Below the pieces are notes generated by a model that had not been told where the DNA came from, made no database searches, and saw only the letters and a list, made by a program, of their open reading frames with translations. 64,000 bases of DNA from the NCBI GenBank assembly GCA_000310025.1, contig FN649729.1, positions 3,779,912 through 3,843,911 on the forward strand. Direction: 5' to 3'. The translations under genes were made by a program, and so were the position numbers. Positions 1 to 12,112 of this stretch are shown here, in pieces; the stretch's first letter is position 1, and every line of letters begins with the position of its first letter. This DNA comes from Ectocarpus siliculosus. Taxonomy: Eukaryota; Sar; Phaeophyceae; Ectocarpales; Ectocarpaceae.

Positions 1-1347
1 GTAGCTATATAGGGAACCAAGATTTGGGAAATTCCGTCAACTGTAGGCTTCAAACTTGTCGGCGCAATACGCAGCCCCTCCCCTAAAAAAATGTGAGACT
101 CGTATCTACGCGGCGCAACCACACTGCTGTGCACCCGCCAAATCGACCAAGCACAAGAACACGCCCGCTACAGCATCAATCGCCACCAAACTTCGAGGGA
201 AGATGGACTGAGAATCACAGAGTATATTTCAGCAAGGTTGAACTTGGTTAATGCCGGGAATAGAGAGGTAGACACGGATGAAGTCGAAAACTTGCATCCA
301 CATACAGGGACCATGCTTATCTTCTGCCACGCCACCGGCAATACCGAGCCCTGGTAAGGTTAGCTGCTGATGTTGTGGTTGTAGAGCACTTGGAATTATG
401 CTGCAAGACGTACTACAGGTGGAGTACTCTTGAATTGCGTCAGCTAGATTTGAACTGAAAATGCTGTTGGGGTGCCCCCTCTCCTGGTGCTGCTGTGTTG
501 CACCGCACACACTTGTGCCTGTTGACTCGGGGCCCTCACCCAGCAGCACAACTCTCTGGAATTCCGGGGAAAAAAAAATGAGAGGATGGAGTAGCGACAG
601 TAACACGGCCAAGGAACTTGGTCGCTGATAACGTTATGCTATCTGATGTCGCACGCAGACGGCACGGCCGGCAATATGTACACATTATTTATGGTTGAAG
701 TATTTTTTCTCAAACCGTAAGCATACGAATACATGTACATACATTGTACGCACTGAGCATTGGGTGTGTCGAAAACGCGATGAAATACTTACACACGAAC
801 ACCGCACACAAGACCGCCCCCCCCGGGTTGTCCAAACCTAGCAACAAACATCTTATTTACAGTCAGTAAAAACGACACAAGCAAGCCCGGAACGCACACA
901 GCATCCCCGTACCTTTCAGGCAGTTTGTGACCCACAAAATACCATGCCAATAAACAACGGACACCCAGCGCGGCCGAAGGAAAAATAATCCCCCCCGTCC
1001 ACCTCCCTGCGCAACTGGGTAGGAGAACACAGGGGAGAAAACGCGCGCTCTAGCCGGCTGGTCAGCGTTAGGCTTCTGTTCATCCGCCTGACATTTTGTA
1101 TCCCAGGGTCGTCGTATTTGACTGATGGCTGCATCCAACGGAAGTGAAGCACGGGCCTGTTTAACCACCAACAAAGACGCGCAAAATGTGGCACTGAAAT
1201 ATGGAGTTACAATGAATCATACCACAGCGATCTTTCCCTACTATGGTGGAGATCTGACGTGCAAGAATGCCCGGCACGGCACCCCCAATCCCAAGCCAGG
1301 TCTCTCAAGGAACGTTACATGCACCTGCCTGAAGAAGTAGTCAGATC
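1..1347. other. No supported gene
   Basis: Several open frames of 70-130 codons exist on both strands, but they overlap in conflicting frames and show no domain or splice-supported continuation. I see no RNA gene and no repeat that stands out. The 3' end of the broken PIN-like gene lies just to the right. Confidence 0.5.
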
Positions 1348-1932
1348 TCAGTTCCAGGCGTCGGTGACGAGATCCGCAACACCATCATCTGTGTCCCCGT
1401 CACTACAACCCGGGTCGTCGCTCTTCCCACTCAACCTGTCAGATCCCCCATCGCTGGACCCAGATTCGCCCGAAACCAACTTGATCAAATCGTCGAGCGC
1501 ACCGACCGAACCGTCGCCGTTCTCGTCCGACTCGGGGTCCTCCAGTTCTGCGTTCTTCGATTCCGCGGCCTCGCCAGAGGAAACGTCGTTGCTCGCAGGT
1601 GACTCAGGGGCCCCCACCTCCACGCCGTTCTGCTCCGCTCCGTGCGATTCCTGCTGCTTCATAGAGGCCATGAAGAGTGCCATGGCATTGGCAACACTCC
1701 CGGATAGCCGTGGTCGAGTCTCGATGGGTGGTTGGGGTCGGGCGGCACCCTCGATCGGCCCAGTTTGACGAGTACCCACCGTAGGCCGGGATGCAGACCT
1801 CCCCCCTGCTTGCACGGGTGCCGGCGCCGCCCGACGTTGGGTGCAACGACCTCTGCAGCCGCAAGCGAGCGAGCACTTCCTGTCCTTGCACATGCACCTG
1901 TCGCACAGGGTCGTCTCCGGATTGCAACCGCA

Positions 1933-1976
1933 CGCTAGCGTGATTGTCTTTCGGCGCTAGCGTGATTGTCTTTCGG
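1933..1976. repeat. 22-bp perfect tandem duplication causing a frameshift
   Basis: Positions 1933-1954 and 1955-1976 are identical 22-mers. Because 22 is not a multiple of three, the duplication shifts the frame exactly where the Cys-rich tail of the PIN-like gene should begin. Confidence 0.9.
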
Positions 1977-3564
1977 TCTGGGGCGATGTAAGAAAACTCG
2001 GACAGGTCAAGCACGCAGTTCTTGACTGTGAGTTCGATGCCGTCATTCCCCTTTCCTCGTGGGTTGACGCTCCATCCTTTGCCGGCAAACTCTGTCGCCG
2101 GCATGGTCTCCCATAGGCCATTCTGCCAGTACCGGAAGATGGCATTACCCCGTTCGGCCTGCTTGCGCAAGGAATAATATGACGGACAGATGGCGGTCGT
2201 CTTCTTCTTGGGGAGTTGGAGGATGGCGTAGCGGATCACGCTCACGTAGGCTTCGACGTCGCCATAAACGCTTTGGACCACCTGGGCTGGAGTTAAATGA
2301 GCAGTGCCAAACGCCGCTTCATCCTTGTAGAAGAACAAGGTCGCCAAAAGCTTCACGCATTCGTCGACATCCACGGCCCACGTGCCGTCCTGCTCTTCGA
2401 AGAACAACGGCTTATCAAACAAACCTTCCGTCCGTACGCTCTTAAGGACGAGTACCCACATCTCGTCGAACGGCAGCCCGGAAATTGCCGGGAGGTAGTC
2501 ACAGCCCGACTCCAGGAAGGTTAGGGCGAACAGACGGACCTTGTCGTTGTCCGTGGGAATCCAGCTCCCGAAGGTCAATGGCGGCCACGCGGACTCGCTT
2601 CCGTCCTGGAGTTCGCAGATGCTGGCGAACACTCCGTTCATCCACAGGAACTTGGTCTCGCCACCCACGACCCTCAGGACTGTCACATCAACTGCCCTCT
2701 CGCCACGGGGCGTGAGCCAACCAGTTGTCATCGCCAGTAGAATGATCATCCATAGGTCCGTGTCTACCGATGAAACGACCCACTTGTCGAAGCTTTTCCC
2801 CCAGTACTTCTTCGCCCAAGCGATGAAGTGTATCACGGAGAGCTCCGCCTCGCCGATGTCTGGCCCACGCTGTCGCTCGACGCCCTCGATCGTGTCGGTT
2901 CTGTCTCCAAAGTGAAGGAGTGGTTCAGTTTCGGGAAGCGCCTCCCCGGCACCTTCCCTTGCCATCTCGAGACCTATGCCCTCGGCATCTACACTAGGTG
3001 GATGATCAGCACTCAGATCAGGCTCACCTCTAACGCCATAGAATGCGACGATTCCATTCGGCTTGGTGTCGCCCGTCCAGACATCATCAGCTAGCACGCG
3101 CGTGGCGAGGTGGGCGGCGATTCCGTCCCGCGCCGCCTTGCCATCGGCTCGAAGCCATGACCCATACTGTAACGAAGGAACTGGGTCCGTTGACTTCGGG
3201 TCGAAGGTCCTAGAGCACTCACCAATTTTCTCGCTTCTCCCAAGCTGTTCGTGTCCTTTGATTACGGGCACCAGTTCCTGTCGGTCGTAGCACACCACGA
3301 GTAGCTCCGTCGACTGCAGCCACTTCGACAACAGCTGATTCTTGAAGTAGTCGATAATCCCGCAGTTCCCTTCTCGAGATATTCCGGGTGCACCCCTTGG
3401 TGGATAGACACGGGGAGATCCACGCCATGAGCGTCGGCTTCGTAAAACGGGTCGTCTGCGAATCCATCGGCACAATGCTCTCTGACCCATTTCCCTGGAC
3501 CTGCCGCCTTGTTGGCGTGCTTGGCTCCTGATACGTTAAAAGGAGAGATTTCCAACAGGGGTGT

Positions 3565-3590
3565 ATGGTGGTGGTGGTGGTGGTGGGGGG
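3565..3590. repeat. GGT trinucleotide run
   Basis: A short GGT repeat ending in a G run lies within the proposed intron of the PIN-like gene. Confidence 0.8.
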
Positions 3591-5489
3591 TGAACACAAT
3601 GCGATGCGGTATGCATTACGGTAATAACAGTCAAAACACGGGCGTGGAGAATGGGTGAACTTCGGCTGGGAGCGAGAGCTCGAGATGACAACGCTCTTCA
3701 GCGCTTAATCTGTACAGTCAGACTAACCCGCTACAGAGTCAATACATATCTACTCGTTTAAATTGCGCACGCTCTCTCCCTCACCTCCCGTCGCGTTCGC
3801 CATGCTGTACGGCGTGGCCGCTCCTATGGACGCCACCATTTCCAGCATCTGGTCTTGTGTCACCACACCCCCGCCTTCTCTGGCGGCATCAAACATGTTC
3901 AGCGTGAGGGCCTTCCACTCTTGGCCCCCAGCGTAGGAATTGCCGACGGAGTCCTTCAGTGCAGACGACCTCCCTTGACTCTTCGTGGCCTTGTTGGTGC
4001 TGTTCCTAGCCGGGATGGAGAAAACCTTCTTCTTGGTCGCGCCCTTTAGTTGTTTCTTCTTGAAGACGTAGTACAGGACACACTCGTGCATTTTCGCACG
4101 AGCTTTGACGGCCGCGTCGATAATCTCTTGCCACTTGACCGGCGGAAACACTCTCCCGTCCAACGCCACGACCTTGTCTTTGCCATCGTCGCCTTTAAAT
4201 GCCGGGCTCTCTCTCAAGCAGTCCATCGCCGCCCTGACTGCTGGCGCACGCTTCACCGCCAACTCTCTGCAACGGTCCCTTTCTGTGTGTGATTTCTCGA
4301 TGAAATGCGATTCGATGTCGAAGATGGCGACTTCACGAAGCTGGGCAATCGGTTCCAGCTTTTCTATCGTGCTCGAAATGACCCTTTTCGTCAACGTCTT
4401 GTAGAGACGATTGGACACCTCCTGCCGCTCGTCCAAGCCGATTCGCGCAAAAGTGTCAGCGCCGAGTGAGACGGAGAATAGCTGGGATACGACCCTCATA
4501 TCATTGCGCGAATAACTCGACACCTCCGTCAGATGATCTACCGCGAGGAACTGGTACTTGTCGTTGCCGGTGATGAAAAAAATGGGGGCGATACGGCGAA
4601 GGCCTCAAGCCCCGGGTCATGTGTCATGTTTGACTCGTACCATCATGGCAAAGCACCGAGTCTATTTTTAACTTCAAGACAGACGTACTTGCCCAATCGA
4701 AGCCCAGATTTTCTATAAATTGTTATGATAGCCTGACCCTGACCTAGCGTGGTTGTATCGGGCATTTCCATCGCATCTTTGGATGGGGATCGTGTATCCA
4801 GTGGATGTACATGCGCAACATGCACCAGCGTGCGTTCGAACCCCCAGGCGTGGGCTCTCCTGAAATTTGAATTTTGAACACACCATGCTTATCTCCTGCC
4901 GCACTAAATCGCCTCAAACCTTTTGCATTAGGTGTCAGTGAGACCTAGGTATATGTCGGCAGCATAAGTAGGCTGCAAGACGCCAACCTTGCGTAGAGGT
5001 CGGTTCGCGTGTGAAGCTTCCTCGCTGATTTTGGAGCTGCTGCAGTGTGGTACGCTCTGGCTAAAGATCAAATTTCTCACCCTACCATGTGTTTCTGGGC
5101 GTATAAAACATACCCTACTGTGCTCTTGCATCGTGTTAACATATCTCTCGTGTTGTCTGGGCAGATTAGCTTCTGGTTTGCCCTCTAGAGCCGGTCCTGG
5201 GTGTGGAGGTCTGTTGCGCCGCGAGCCGCCTCATCAGAGGGGTTTCCACAGGGGGCTGCTTTCCCGTTGGAAGCTTTTTTTCTCACACTTACTTTTTTTT
5301 TTTTCAGTCGTGCAGCACTGGGAAGTACTGCGATCCCCCCCCGCCCCCTTAACCTTCCTATTTAGTACCTACGTACGTACCTACTGTCGTACGCAAAATA
5401 AAAATGCCGAAAAAATGTTTGTCAGCCATTGATTGGTCGAGGGGCTACAGTCCCTCCAAATAATATGAGCTCCATGCCAGACAAAGGGT

Positions 5490-5556
5490 GACTTGGCTTC
5501 AGCATGAAAAGTGTCCCCAAAACACGTAGGGACACTTTTCATACTGAAGCCAAGTC
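5490..5556. repeat. Short perfect-stem hairpin (28-bp arms)
   Basis: The arms are 5490-5517 and 5529-5556 with an 11-nt loop, and there is one mismatch in 28 pairs. If transcribed it would fold into a stable stem-loop. No gene surrounds it. Confidence 0.85.
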
Positions 5557-6510
5557 AGCATATTTTTCCAGTACCAGGCGATGTACAGCAGTTTTGCGAA
5601 CTGGGGGGCACGCAGGTTGGGAGATGTGCACAGCAAGTCAGAGGCCCATGAGAGGCATCACGGCATCACACAGCATATATATCATCCCATATCACACAGC
5701 GTGTACCACCGCAGCCAAGCATGATAGACCAAGGGATCTCAAGTACGTTGCATACAGCGGAGCCTAGGTTGACTACAGTGCGGTAAATAGGCCTTTGAGT
5801 GCTGTGTCCCAAAGTGTCTCCCCAAATCGTCCCCAAAAGGGCTTCCTAAATAGGAGGAGGGTATTGTTGTGAAGGCGTTGCCAAGTCTGTAACCGTCATC
5901 AGGTGATCTGTTGACGGGCAGAGACAAGCGCACCACCACGTTGAGCCAAGGCTTCTCTGATGCTCCCCACTTGCAGCGCAGCTTAAAATCCATGAGCGTG
6001 GACCACGAAGGATTGTGTGCCAGCCGTTGCTGCGTTGGGCTGGCGCTGATGTGATGACGTGGCAAACATTTTTCAAATATTGGTTCTCTTTTCGACAGTT
6101 GCCGCTCGGCAGATTCGGGTTCTTTTTCCGCCGCAGCGCCGCAGCGGTTTCCAGCAGGCAGCAGGTAGCAGCCCCCCCACTGCTGCTGTTGCATGCTAAC
6201 ACAGCAGAACCCATCCTTTCGACTGGGTTATAGCATTGGCCGCAAAGGAGTTCTGCGGGCCGGTTTGTTTTTTCATCGATATTGATGTATGTGGTGTCTA
6301 TGATAGCTTACTACCTTTCGCATCATCATCAGTGACTTGAACGTATAGATACATAGATAACACGCAGAGACTAATAAAGCATCGTACACACCCCACCCAG
6401 CCATCCATTTTCACTTCGAAAAAGAGGTGGTGATGATAATGTGGTGATGGATCATTTGCTGTCAAAATCTACAGCAAATAATCTACAGTTGTCGAGGTAA
6501 AGATTGAACG

Positions 6511-7220
6511 GCGGCCACCGCCTCAGGGCCTCCGGCGGCCGCGCCTGGTACTACTGCTGTAGGGATAACACATGCCTGCACATGCCTGCTTGCACGGGGG
6601 GGGGCGCGGTACATAGGAATCATCACATATATTTGTTTGTAGGTTGAGTCATCCGCAGGGAGGGCTGTAAATGACGCATCACTCAGTTCTTGACATGTAG
6701 GCGGCCACCTCCGGCGCCCTCGGTGGCCGCGCCTTGAACGGGGAGAAGATGTTATGGTATTTGGAGGTAGACAAGTGATCGCGGTTGGTCATGGTTATTT
6801 GGCGCTGTCGGATGCTATGACGTGACGTCATGCTAGATCAGGGCTTTATGCCGAGACATGTGCCCTTCTGTTCAGTGTGTGCGTACAGACGATCTATGAT
6901 CGTGTGTGCGTGGGATATTGTGAGTTGGCTTGGAAAGCGTTAATCAAGAGAAAGAGAACAACGGAAAGCAACAACAACCTGCTACTGTGGTCGGACAAGA
7001 GAGTTCCACACAGCTCAAAGGTGATTGGTTCTGAAGGAAGGGGTCAAATACCATTACAAAGACAGAAAGAGAGATAGGTAGGTCCAGAAACCGCCATCTC
7101 CAGCCAGCTACATGTAATCACGCTGATATCGTACTATTATCTACACTGCTGCTGTGAGAATACATTATCGTTGGTTTTCAAATGGAGGCCACCTCCGGCG
7201 GCCGCACCATGAACGGGAGG
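6511..7220. repeat. Three dispersed GC-rich palindromic modules
   Basis: Related modules lie at 6511-6545, 6701-6739 and 7184-7220. They share GGCCACC, CTCCGGCG and GGCCGC words in a less GC-rich surrounding. The last two are followed by TGAACGGG. They look like copies of a small repeat; function unknown. Confidence 0.55.
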
Positions 7221-9095
7221 AGAAGGGAAGAAGAGGTCGCTCCAGAAACCGTCGTCTTAGCCGTGCTACTTGTCGTAAAGCGAAGTTACACTACTACTTA
7301 TGTGTTGTCGTCTGGTGCACCGTCTGCCCAAAATCGTACGCTATCGACTTATGTGCGTTGACCTACTGCTGTATGTGGACACATGTCGACCAGTGCGTCG
7401 ACCTACTACTGCTGTAAGTGTGTGAACACATGTCAGTACGGGTACCGGATACATACTGTTGATGGTTGATGATTTGATTCTTGGTTCCACTGTCGACGAA
7501 TGTTGCGTTTCGTGCTCGAACGAACCGACTTACTTGTCGTCTGGTAGTCTCGTCCTGTGTGATGACTGTCATGGAGTGCAGACCTCCTCATCGGCGTTAG
7601 CAACGCACGAAAGAGCCCCATTCTTGGCGTGAGTGAGTGTCGTACAGCGCACTTCGTTTGCAGGTGTTCTGTGTGTCCCGGCAGCGGTGTACGTTTGTTT
7701 AGCGGCGGCCTACCGTGCTAGCGCCGTTGAGTATGAAGGTCGTTTGTGTCCGTATTTAGAACCGTGTCCTATCATAGTAGCATGTTTGTCGCCGTTGACT
7801 TAATTTCGAAAAGAAACGCAGGGAGTTGAGCCCGGACGAGGAGGCGTGACAAGTTCGGAGCCAAATAATTAGCTTGCACGTGGTTCGCCCGCACATGGCC
7901 CAGTTTTGGTGATTGAAATTGAAAATTGAAACTGGGAACCTGGGAATTTCTCGAGCGGGTACATAGTTGCAGTGATTGTGGACATATCTTCTAAAACCTA
8001 CCCCAAGAATTACAACAGCTTAGAGAGCTTCCCAAAATCTTGAACCTCAAGAACTCTCGGTTTTTGGTTGGAAGTACCTCCTACAGGAGGACGGTGATGG
8101 TGCATATACATACATACATGCATTCCAGGATTTCAAAAGTAGCTTTTTTCACAGCGCGAACCCGCCACTTCCAATACGCTCATTCGAACCCTACTGACGA
8201 GAGCATTCTCACTCCTCACATATATTCATTCGATGGGATGTCGGCCTCCCTTTCTATATTTTTCAAGACCCGAAGAGAGTCCAAAATCGGTGGCGCAAGT
8301 GCCGTCACGCAGCTATACAACAACCTATGGACAACATGCTCTGGCTATGCATCTCTTCTCGGCAAGGTCCCCGTCCGTGAGCGAAGGGTTGCGCACCCGA
8401 CCTCCCAAAGCACTCAGCGCAATGGTGTTGCAACTTTTACTCACTTCAAAGCAATCAAGAGTCTCGGTCGCGCCCCTTCAAGCAACAAGGCGACAGGCAG
8501 ACAGATGATCCGGACGGCGAAAAAAATATCTGGAATGGAACTCACGTCTACAGACCGTGCAGAGAGCAGCTTTGTCCCCACTCTTTTGAAGAGCATCCCG
8601 CCTTTGTGTCACTGCCCTTGTTGTTCGCATATTGCACATGACAGAGTCCGAAAAAGAAAATAATGAAAGACTACATGTAGAAGGGTTGATGGGTGGTCGC
8701 GGTGCGGCCGGCACGGCAGCAGGTTGTTAGCCTCAGACCTTGAAAAGATCAGTCGTCACGCTGCCTACTTGTAAACTACTCTATATATCTGTCTGTTTTT
8801 AGTACAATATCCAAATGATCTATGAAGAGAAAATGATTGATGAGAGGGCTTCCTTGTAGACCTACAGCTGAAATTTGTAGGTGATTCTTTTATGGCGGCG
8901 CCTGGAGAAAATTGACAATAGAAAGCAAGAAAAAGGTCCAGGCCGAAACACCCAACCAACCAATATCTTGACGACCGCGACGTCGATTCACAAGCAACCA
9001 AGTGGACTGTTACAATAGATAGTGCGGAACTTTAGTCATTGCAGCCTGTATCACGACGAAATCACATGCAGCCGCAAATTATCCACATTCAAATG

Positions 9096-9411
9096 CCGGT
9101 CGCCCCGGTGGTCTAGTTGGAAACTTCGAAACCTTCTAGAGGTCAGGTCAGGGGTTCGAATCCCGGCGTAAGCGAGCTTTTCTTGCAAAGTGAGTTTTTC
9201 TCTCGGTTCTGCTCCTGGCCTAGTGGACAGCGTTAGTTCGTGTGTACACAGAGGGAAGAGAGTGCTGAACTCTTCTCGCATTAAAAATCGAACGCAAAGT
9301 ACCGCAAGAGGGGACGGTAGAGCGGAGCTCTTCTGTGTGACCACGGGTTGGAGGAAAATGGCACTAGTACTGTGAGCGCTGATTTCAAGTGAAGACAAAG
9401 AAAAAAAAAAA
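9096..9411 (+). mobile_element. tRNA-derived SINE, full length
   Basis: The head carries a perfect RNA polymerase III A box (TGGTCTAGTTGG, 9109-9120) and a B box (GGTTCGAATCC, 9153-9163) at tRNA spacing. The T stem beyond the central pairs is mispaired, so this is not a working tRNA. A tRNA-unrelated body of about 240 bp follows and ends in an A-rich tail at about 9400-9411. The body recurs, 5'-truncated and with the same kind of tail, at 44291-44469 on the minus strand, which shows a dispersed family. Flanking target-site duplications are not clear. Confidence 0.85.
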
Positions 9412-9818
9412 TGGAAAGGTGATCCTTAAACCACCATCAAAACCACTTCTCAGTGAGGTGCATCATCTGCCGACCAAAACATATCTATATCTATCTATGC
9501 AATGGGGAGGAAGAATTGAGGACTAAAGCGTACGTATAGAACACCGTTTCTCTCTCTTTCTCAAAATGGAAAGGAAGAGACAACAACAAACGTAAAGCAT
9601 ACTACAGGTTCTACATATATTCTCACCCAGATCCCAGACACTCGAACTCTTCAAGCATAACACAGAATATTGGTATCAAACTTCTCTAGGTAAATTCAAG
9701 GAGAACTGGGATCCGTCCACCGTCAGGATATACTTCACACATGGAAACTTACAGTAAGTACACCTAATATCTACCGCCAAACTCACTCTTAGTTTTCGAG
9801 GGCATAAACGTATCCTCA
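9412..9818. other. No gene seen
   Basis: Only short AT-richer sequence lies between the SINE and the foldback. I see no open frame or motif worth reporting. Confidence 0.5.
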
Positions 9819-10047
9819 CAGGTGGAGGTCTACCCCCCTTCCCCAGAATATCCGATGCCCTCGCCCCCTTGTGGACATCTTGACAAGGTCGAACACCTTG
9901 GAGAAGACAACCAAGGCCTCAAAAATACCTCGATGTCTCCCCTTTCGCGGCCTTGGTTGTCTTCTCCAAGGTGTTCGACCTTGTCAAGGCCTCCACAAGG
10001 GGGCGAGGGCTCCGACATTTTGGGGAAGGGGGGTGGACGTCCACCTG
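9819..10047. repeat. Foldback inverted repeat with ~99-bp arms
   Basis: The left arm is 9819-9918 and the right arm 9949-10047, with a 30-nt loop at 9919-9948. The inner ~60 bp of the arms are almost identical and mismatches increase outward. A transcript from either strand would form a long near-perfect hairpin. It could be a foldback transposon remnant, a MITE or a small-RNA precursor. No protein is encoded. Confidence 0.88.
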
Positions 10048-10667
10048 TCTGTGCTTCCCTTGCCGTCTTCATTGTTTTTCATGGAGTGAATCAACAGGCG
10101 TATATAGCAATGTTTTCCGAGGTCAGTCAGTGCCTTTTCGTCTTCACATAGTAAGTACTACAAGCAAATGATATTCTCTCTTGACACATACAGTAACATT
10201 AAGCTCCTCCAACCAAACGCACCATCCGCGCATCATATTCCATATCGTACTCACGCCGGTTTTCGCGATAGCATCACACTCACGTATTAATTTCATCCAT
10301 ACTACCCAGTTCTGACCCTCGTCATTTTCGGCGACCCCATATCAACATTCACTCATTCTCTGTAGTCCCGCCCCGCAACAAGAATTACAAATTATACTCA
10401 ACTGAAATGCCGGGCACTCGACCTCTCTTTCTGGTGACTTTCAAACCATCGAACCACCTCCCGAACGTCTACATACTAATCGAGCAAGTTGCGAATATTT
10501 TACGAAAATAGGTATCTGACATACAATCTACAAGGAGGCGTCGTTTTTGTTCGCCTTCTTCTTCGCCCTTTCCCCCTGGAGCGCGTCATTGTGGTGTTGG
10601 TTGTTGTTGGTGATTGGCGAGACTGCTTTCTTCCCCCCTCTTTGATGTAGGGTAGCGCCCATTTGGG

Positions 10668-10970
10668 TTACTTGACACTCTCCTTGCCGACCTTGGGCGC
10701 CGGGACCGTGCCTCCGACAACAGAGCTGGGGTGTTTGGCATCCCCGTTGCCGTTGTAGTAGCCAAGGACCAGGTATTCGTTGTCGTTCTCTTGCCACTTG
10801 TTGTCACGGCGAGTGAAGTGCCCAAGCGCCCCGAACTAGCTTCGGTTTGTCACGCCAGAGCGAAGGGTCGAGCAGAATGGCGCCCGTCTCGAGGTTGATC
10901 GAATCCTGGAGTTTTACCAGGCCCTTACCGTCCGCGGAGAGCGCCAAGCCCAAAACCACGTGCCTTGAGG
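10668..10970 (-). pseudogene. Decayed coding fragment, family unknown
   Basis: On the minus strand a protein-like frame (LSADGKGLVKLQDSINLE, then ILLDPSLWRDKPKL) breaks near 10840. It continues one base out of register as FGALGHFTRRDNKWQ and YLVLGYYNGNG and stops at 10668-10670. The sequence reads like real protein on both sides of the shift. I do not recognise the family. It may belong with the coding-like arms at 12113-12592. Confidence 0.4.
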
Positions 10971-11340
10971 GGCTCAGAAGCGGGGGCGGTGCCCGCCTCC
11001 TCTGCCCCCTCTTCCCCCGCATCGACTTGTTGTTATTTCCCTTTGATTGGCCGCCTGTCTCCCGTTGGGTCCTGCACCGATGTGGTTGGGCATATACTAG
11101 GAGGAATGGGAAATCACGCATTAGATCACACGGCACTGTGTGACTTGGCTATACAACAAACAACACCAACCGTCGCATAATTGAATATCCACAGGCCACA
11201 ACATTGTATGCTCAAACACAATGCCCTGGCAGCATCGCTTTACGTAAATCAGCGACGGGGATACCACCGTGGATACTTGGCGTTCATGAAGAAGACCCGG
11301 TGTGGGCGTGGGACGATGAGGAAAACTACACCAACGAAAT

Positions 11341-11378
11341 CAACCACCACCACCACCACCACCGACAACAACAGCAAG

Positions 11379-11454
<76 letters not shown>

Positions 11455-11475
11455 GCAGCAGCAGCAGCAGCAACC
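11341..11475. repeat. CAC/CAA/CAG microsatellite
   Basis: About 130 bp of trinucleotide repeats passes from CAC through CAA to CAG. It gives long poly-His/Gln/Asn frames on the plus strand and Leu/Val frames on the minus strand, none of which has gene support. Confidence 0.95.
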
Positions 11476-12112
11476 GAACGCTTGGCACAGGCCTCATCTC
11501 CGATGCGTCCTGGAACGTCCGAGGTCCATGCGACGAGGAGCGAAGAGAGACAGCCATGAACCCAAACACCGACTAGACGCGCGGATTGGAGGAGGTTGGT
11601 TTCAGAAAACCGTCGATTTATGCCGAGCACATTTGTTGCCTGTCGATAGGGCGGGTACAGTAGTCCGCAAACGTTCATTAGTTCACTCTTTCAAAGTCAA
11701 TAATGTGATAGCATTGATGTCAACAACAACAGCAACAATCCTTTCATTCATTCATCTCCATTCATTCATTCATTCATGCACAACTTCGCCTTTCAACAAC
11801 TGCACGCACTTTGTACCAACAACCAATCACCAACAATAACGAAACTTAATGACAACATTGTGTCGCCCGTCGTAAGTGGCCATCGCTCCGGTACTCGGCT
11901 CGCGGGTAGTCAACAACAACCAAGCGAACGACTCTCAAACCATACCTCCGGTTACGCCGTGGGTGGTGCCGAGTCAGTGGTAGGCGGACGACTCTGCTCT
12001 TCGGGGTGTACCCGGAACAGCGAAACGCCCGTGGTGAAGTCTCCCTCCTCTCGAATACGACCTTAGACCCTCCTTGGCGGAACACGGTCTCTGTTCGTGA
12101 CCTCGGCGGCCC

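Larger units (their letters stand above)
1348..4604 (-). pseudogene. Broken PIN-like nuclease/Cys-rich-tail family protein
   Basis: Read 5' to 3' on the minus strand, the pieces line up with a multi-copy family of uncharacterised proteins common in animal genomes. They are a helical N-terminal part (4604-3785, with FARIGLDERQE and NRLYK), a PIN-like acidic domain (VDLPVSIHQ, then CYDRQE, SVDTDLWMIILL and ESGCDYLPAISGL), and a Cys-rich tail with about ten Cys in CxC spacing. An intron fits at 3784-3528 (GTGAGG donor, TATCAG acceptor) and joins the first two parts in phase. Three defects are visible. There is no ATG: the frame opens after a TGA at 4605-4607. A one-base shift occurs near 3365-3385, between frames reading PEYLEKG and GNCGIIDYF. 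A 22-bp tandem duplication at 1933-1976 throws the Cys tail out of frame. Removing one copy on paper joins DRKTITLA to CGCNPETTLCDRC. The last 110 residues are acidic and Ser-rich, ending at 1348. The family assignment comes from remembered layout; a catalytic role is inference. Confidence 0.72.
4605..9095. other. Long gene-poor stretch with scattered small repeats
   Basis: No open frame here has a credible start together with a domain. The longest (about 8040-8663, plus) begins at a TTG codon and has no recognisable feature. The stretch contains the hairpin at 5490-5556 and three GC-rich modules between 6511 and 7220. A partial tandem repeat around 7365-7440 is built on the CTACTGCTGTA motif. 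Confidence 0.5.

Noticed and set aside
8040-8663. A 207-codon plus-strand gene
   Set aside because: It starts at TTG, has no recognisable motif and no splice-supported extension.
9096-9170. A functional tRNA gene
   Set aside because: A and B boxes are perfect, but the T stem fails beyond three pairs, no acceptor stem closes, and the sequence continues into a body shared with another locus.
11204-11839. A poly-Gln protein gene
   Set aside because: The frame exists only because of the trinucleotide repeat; the flanks are not protein-like.
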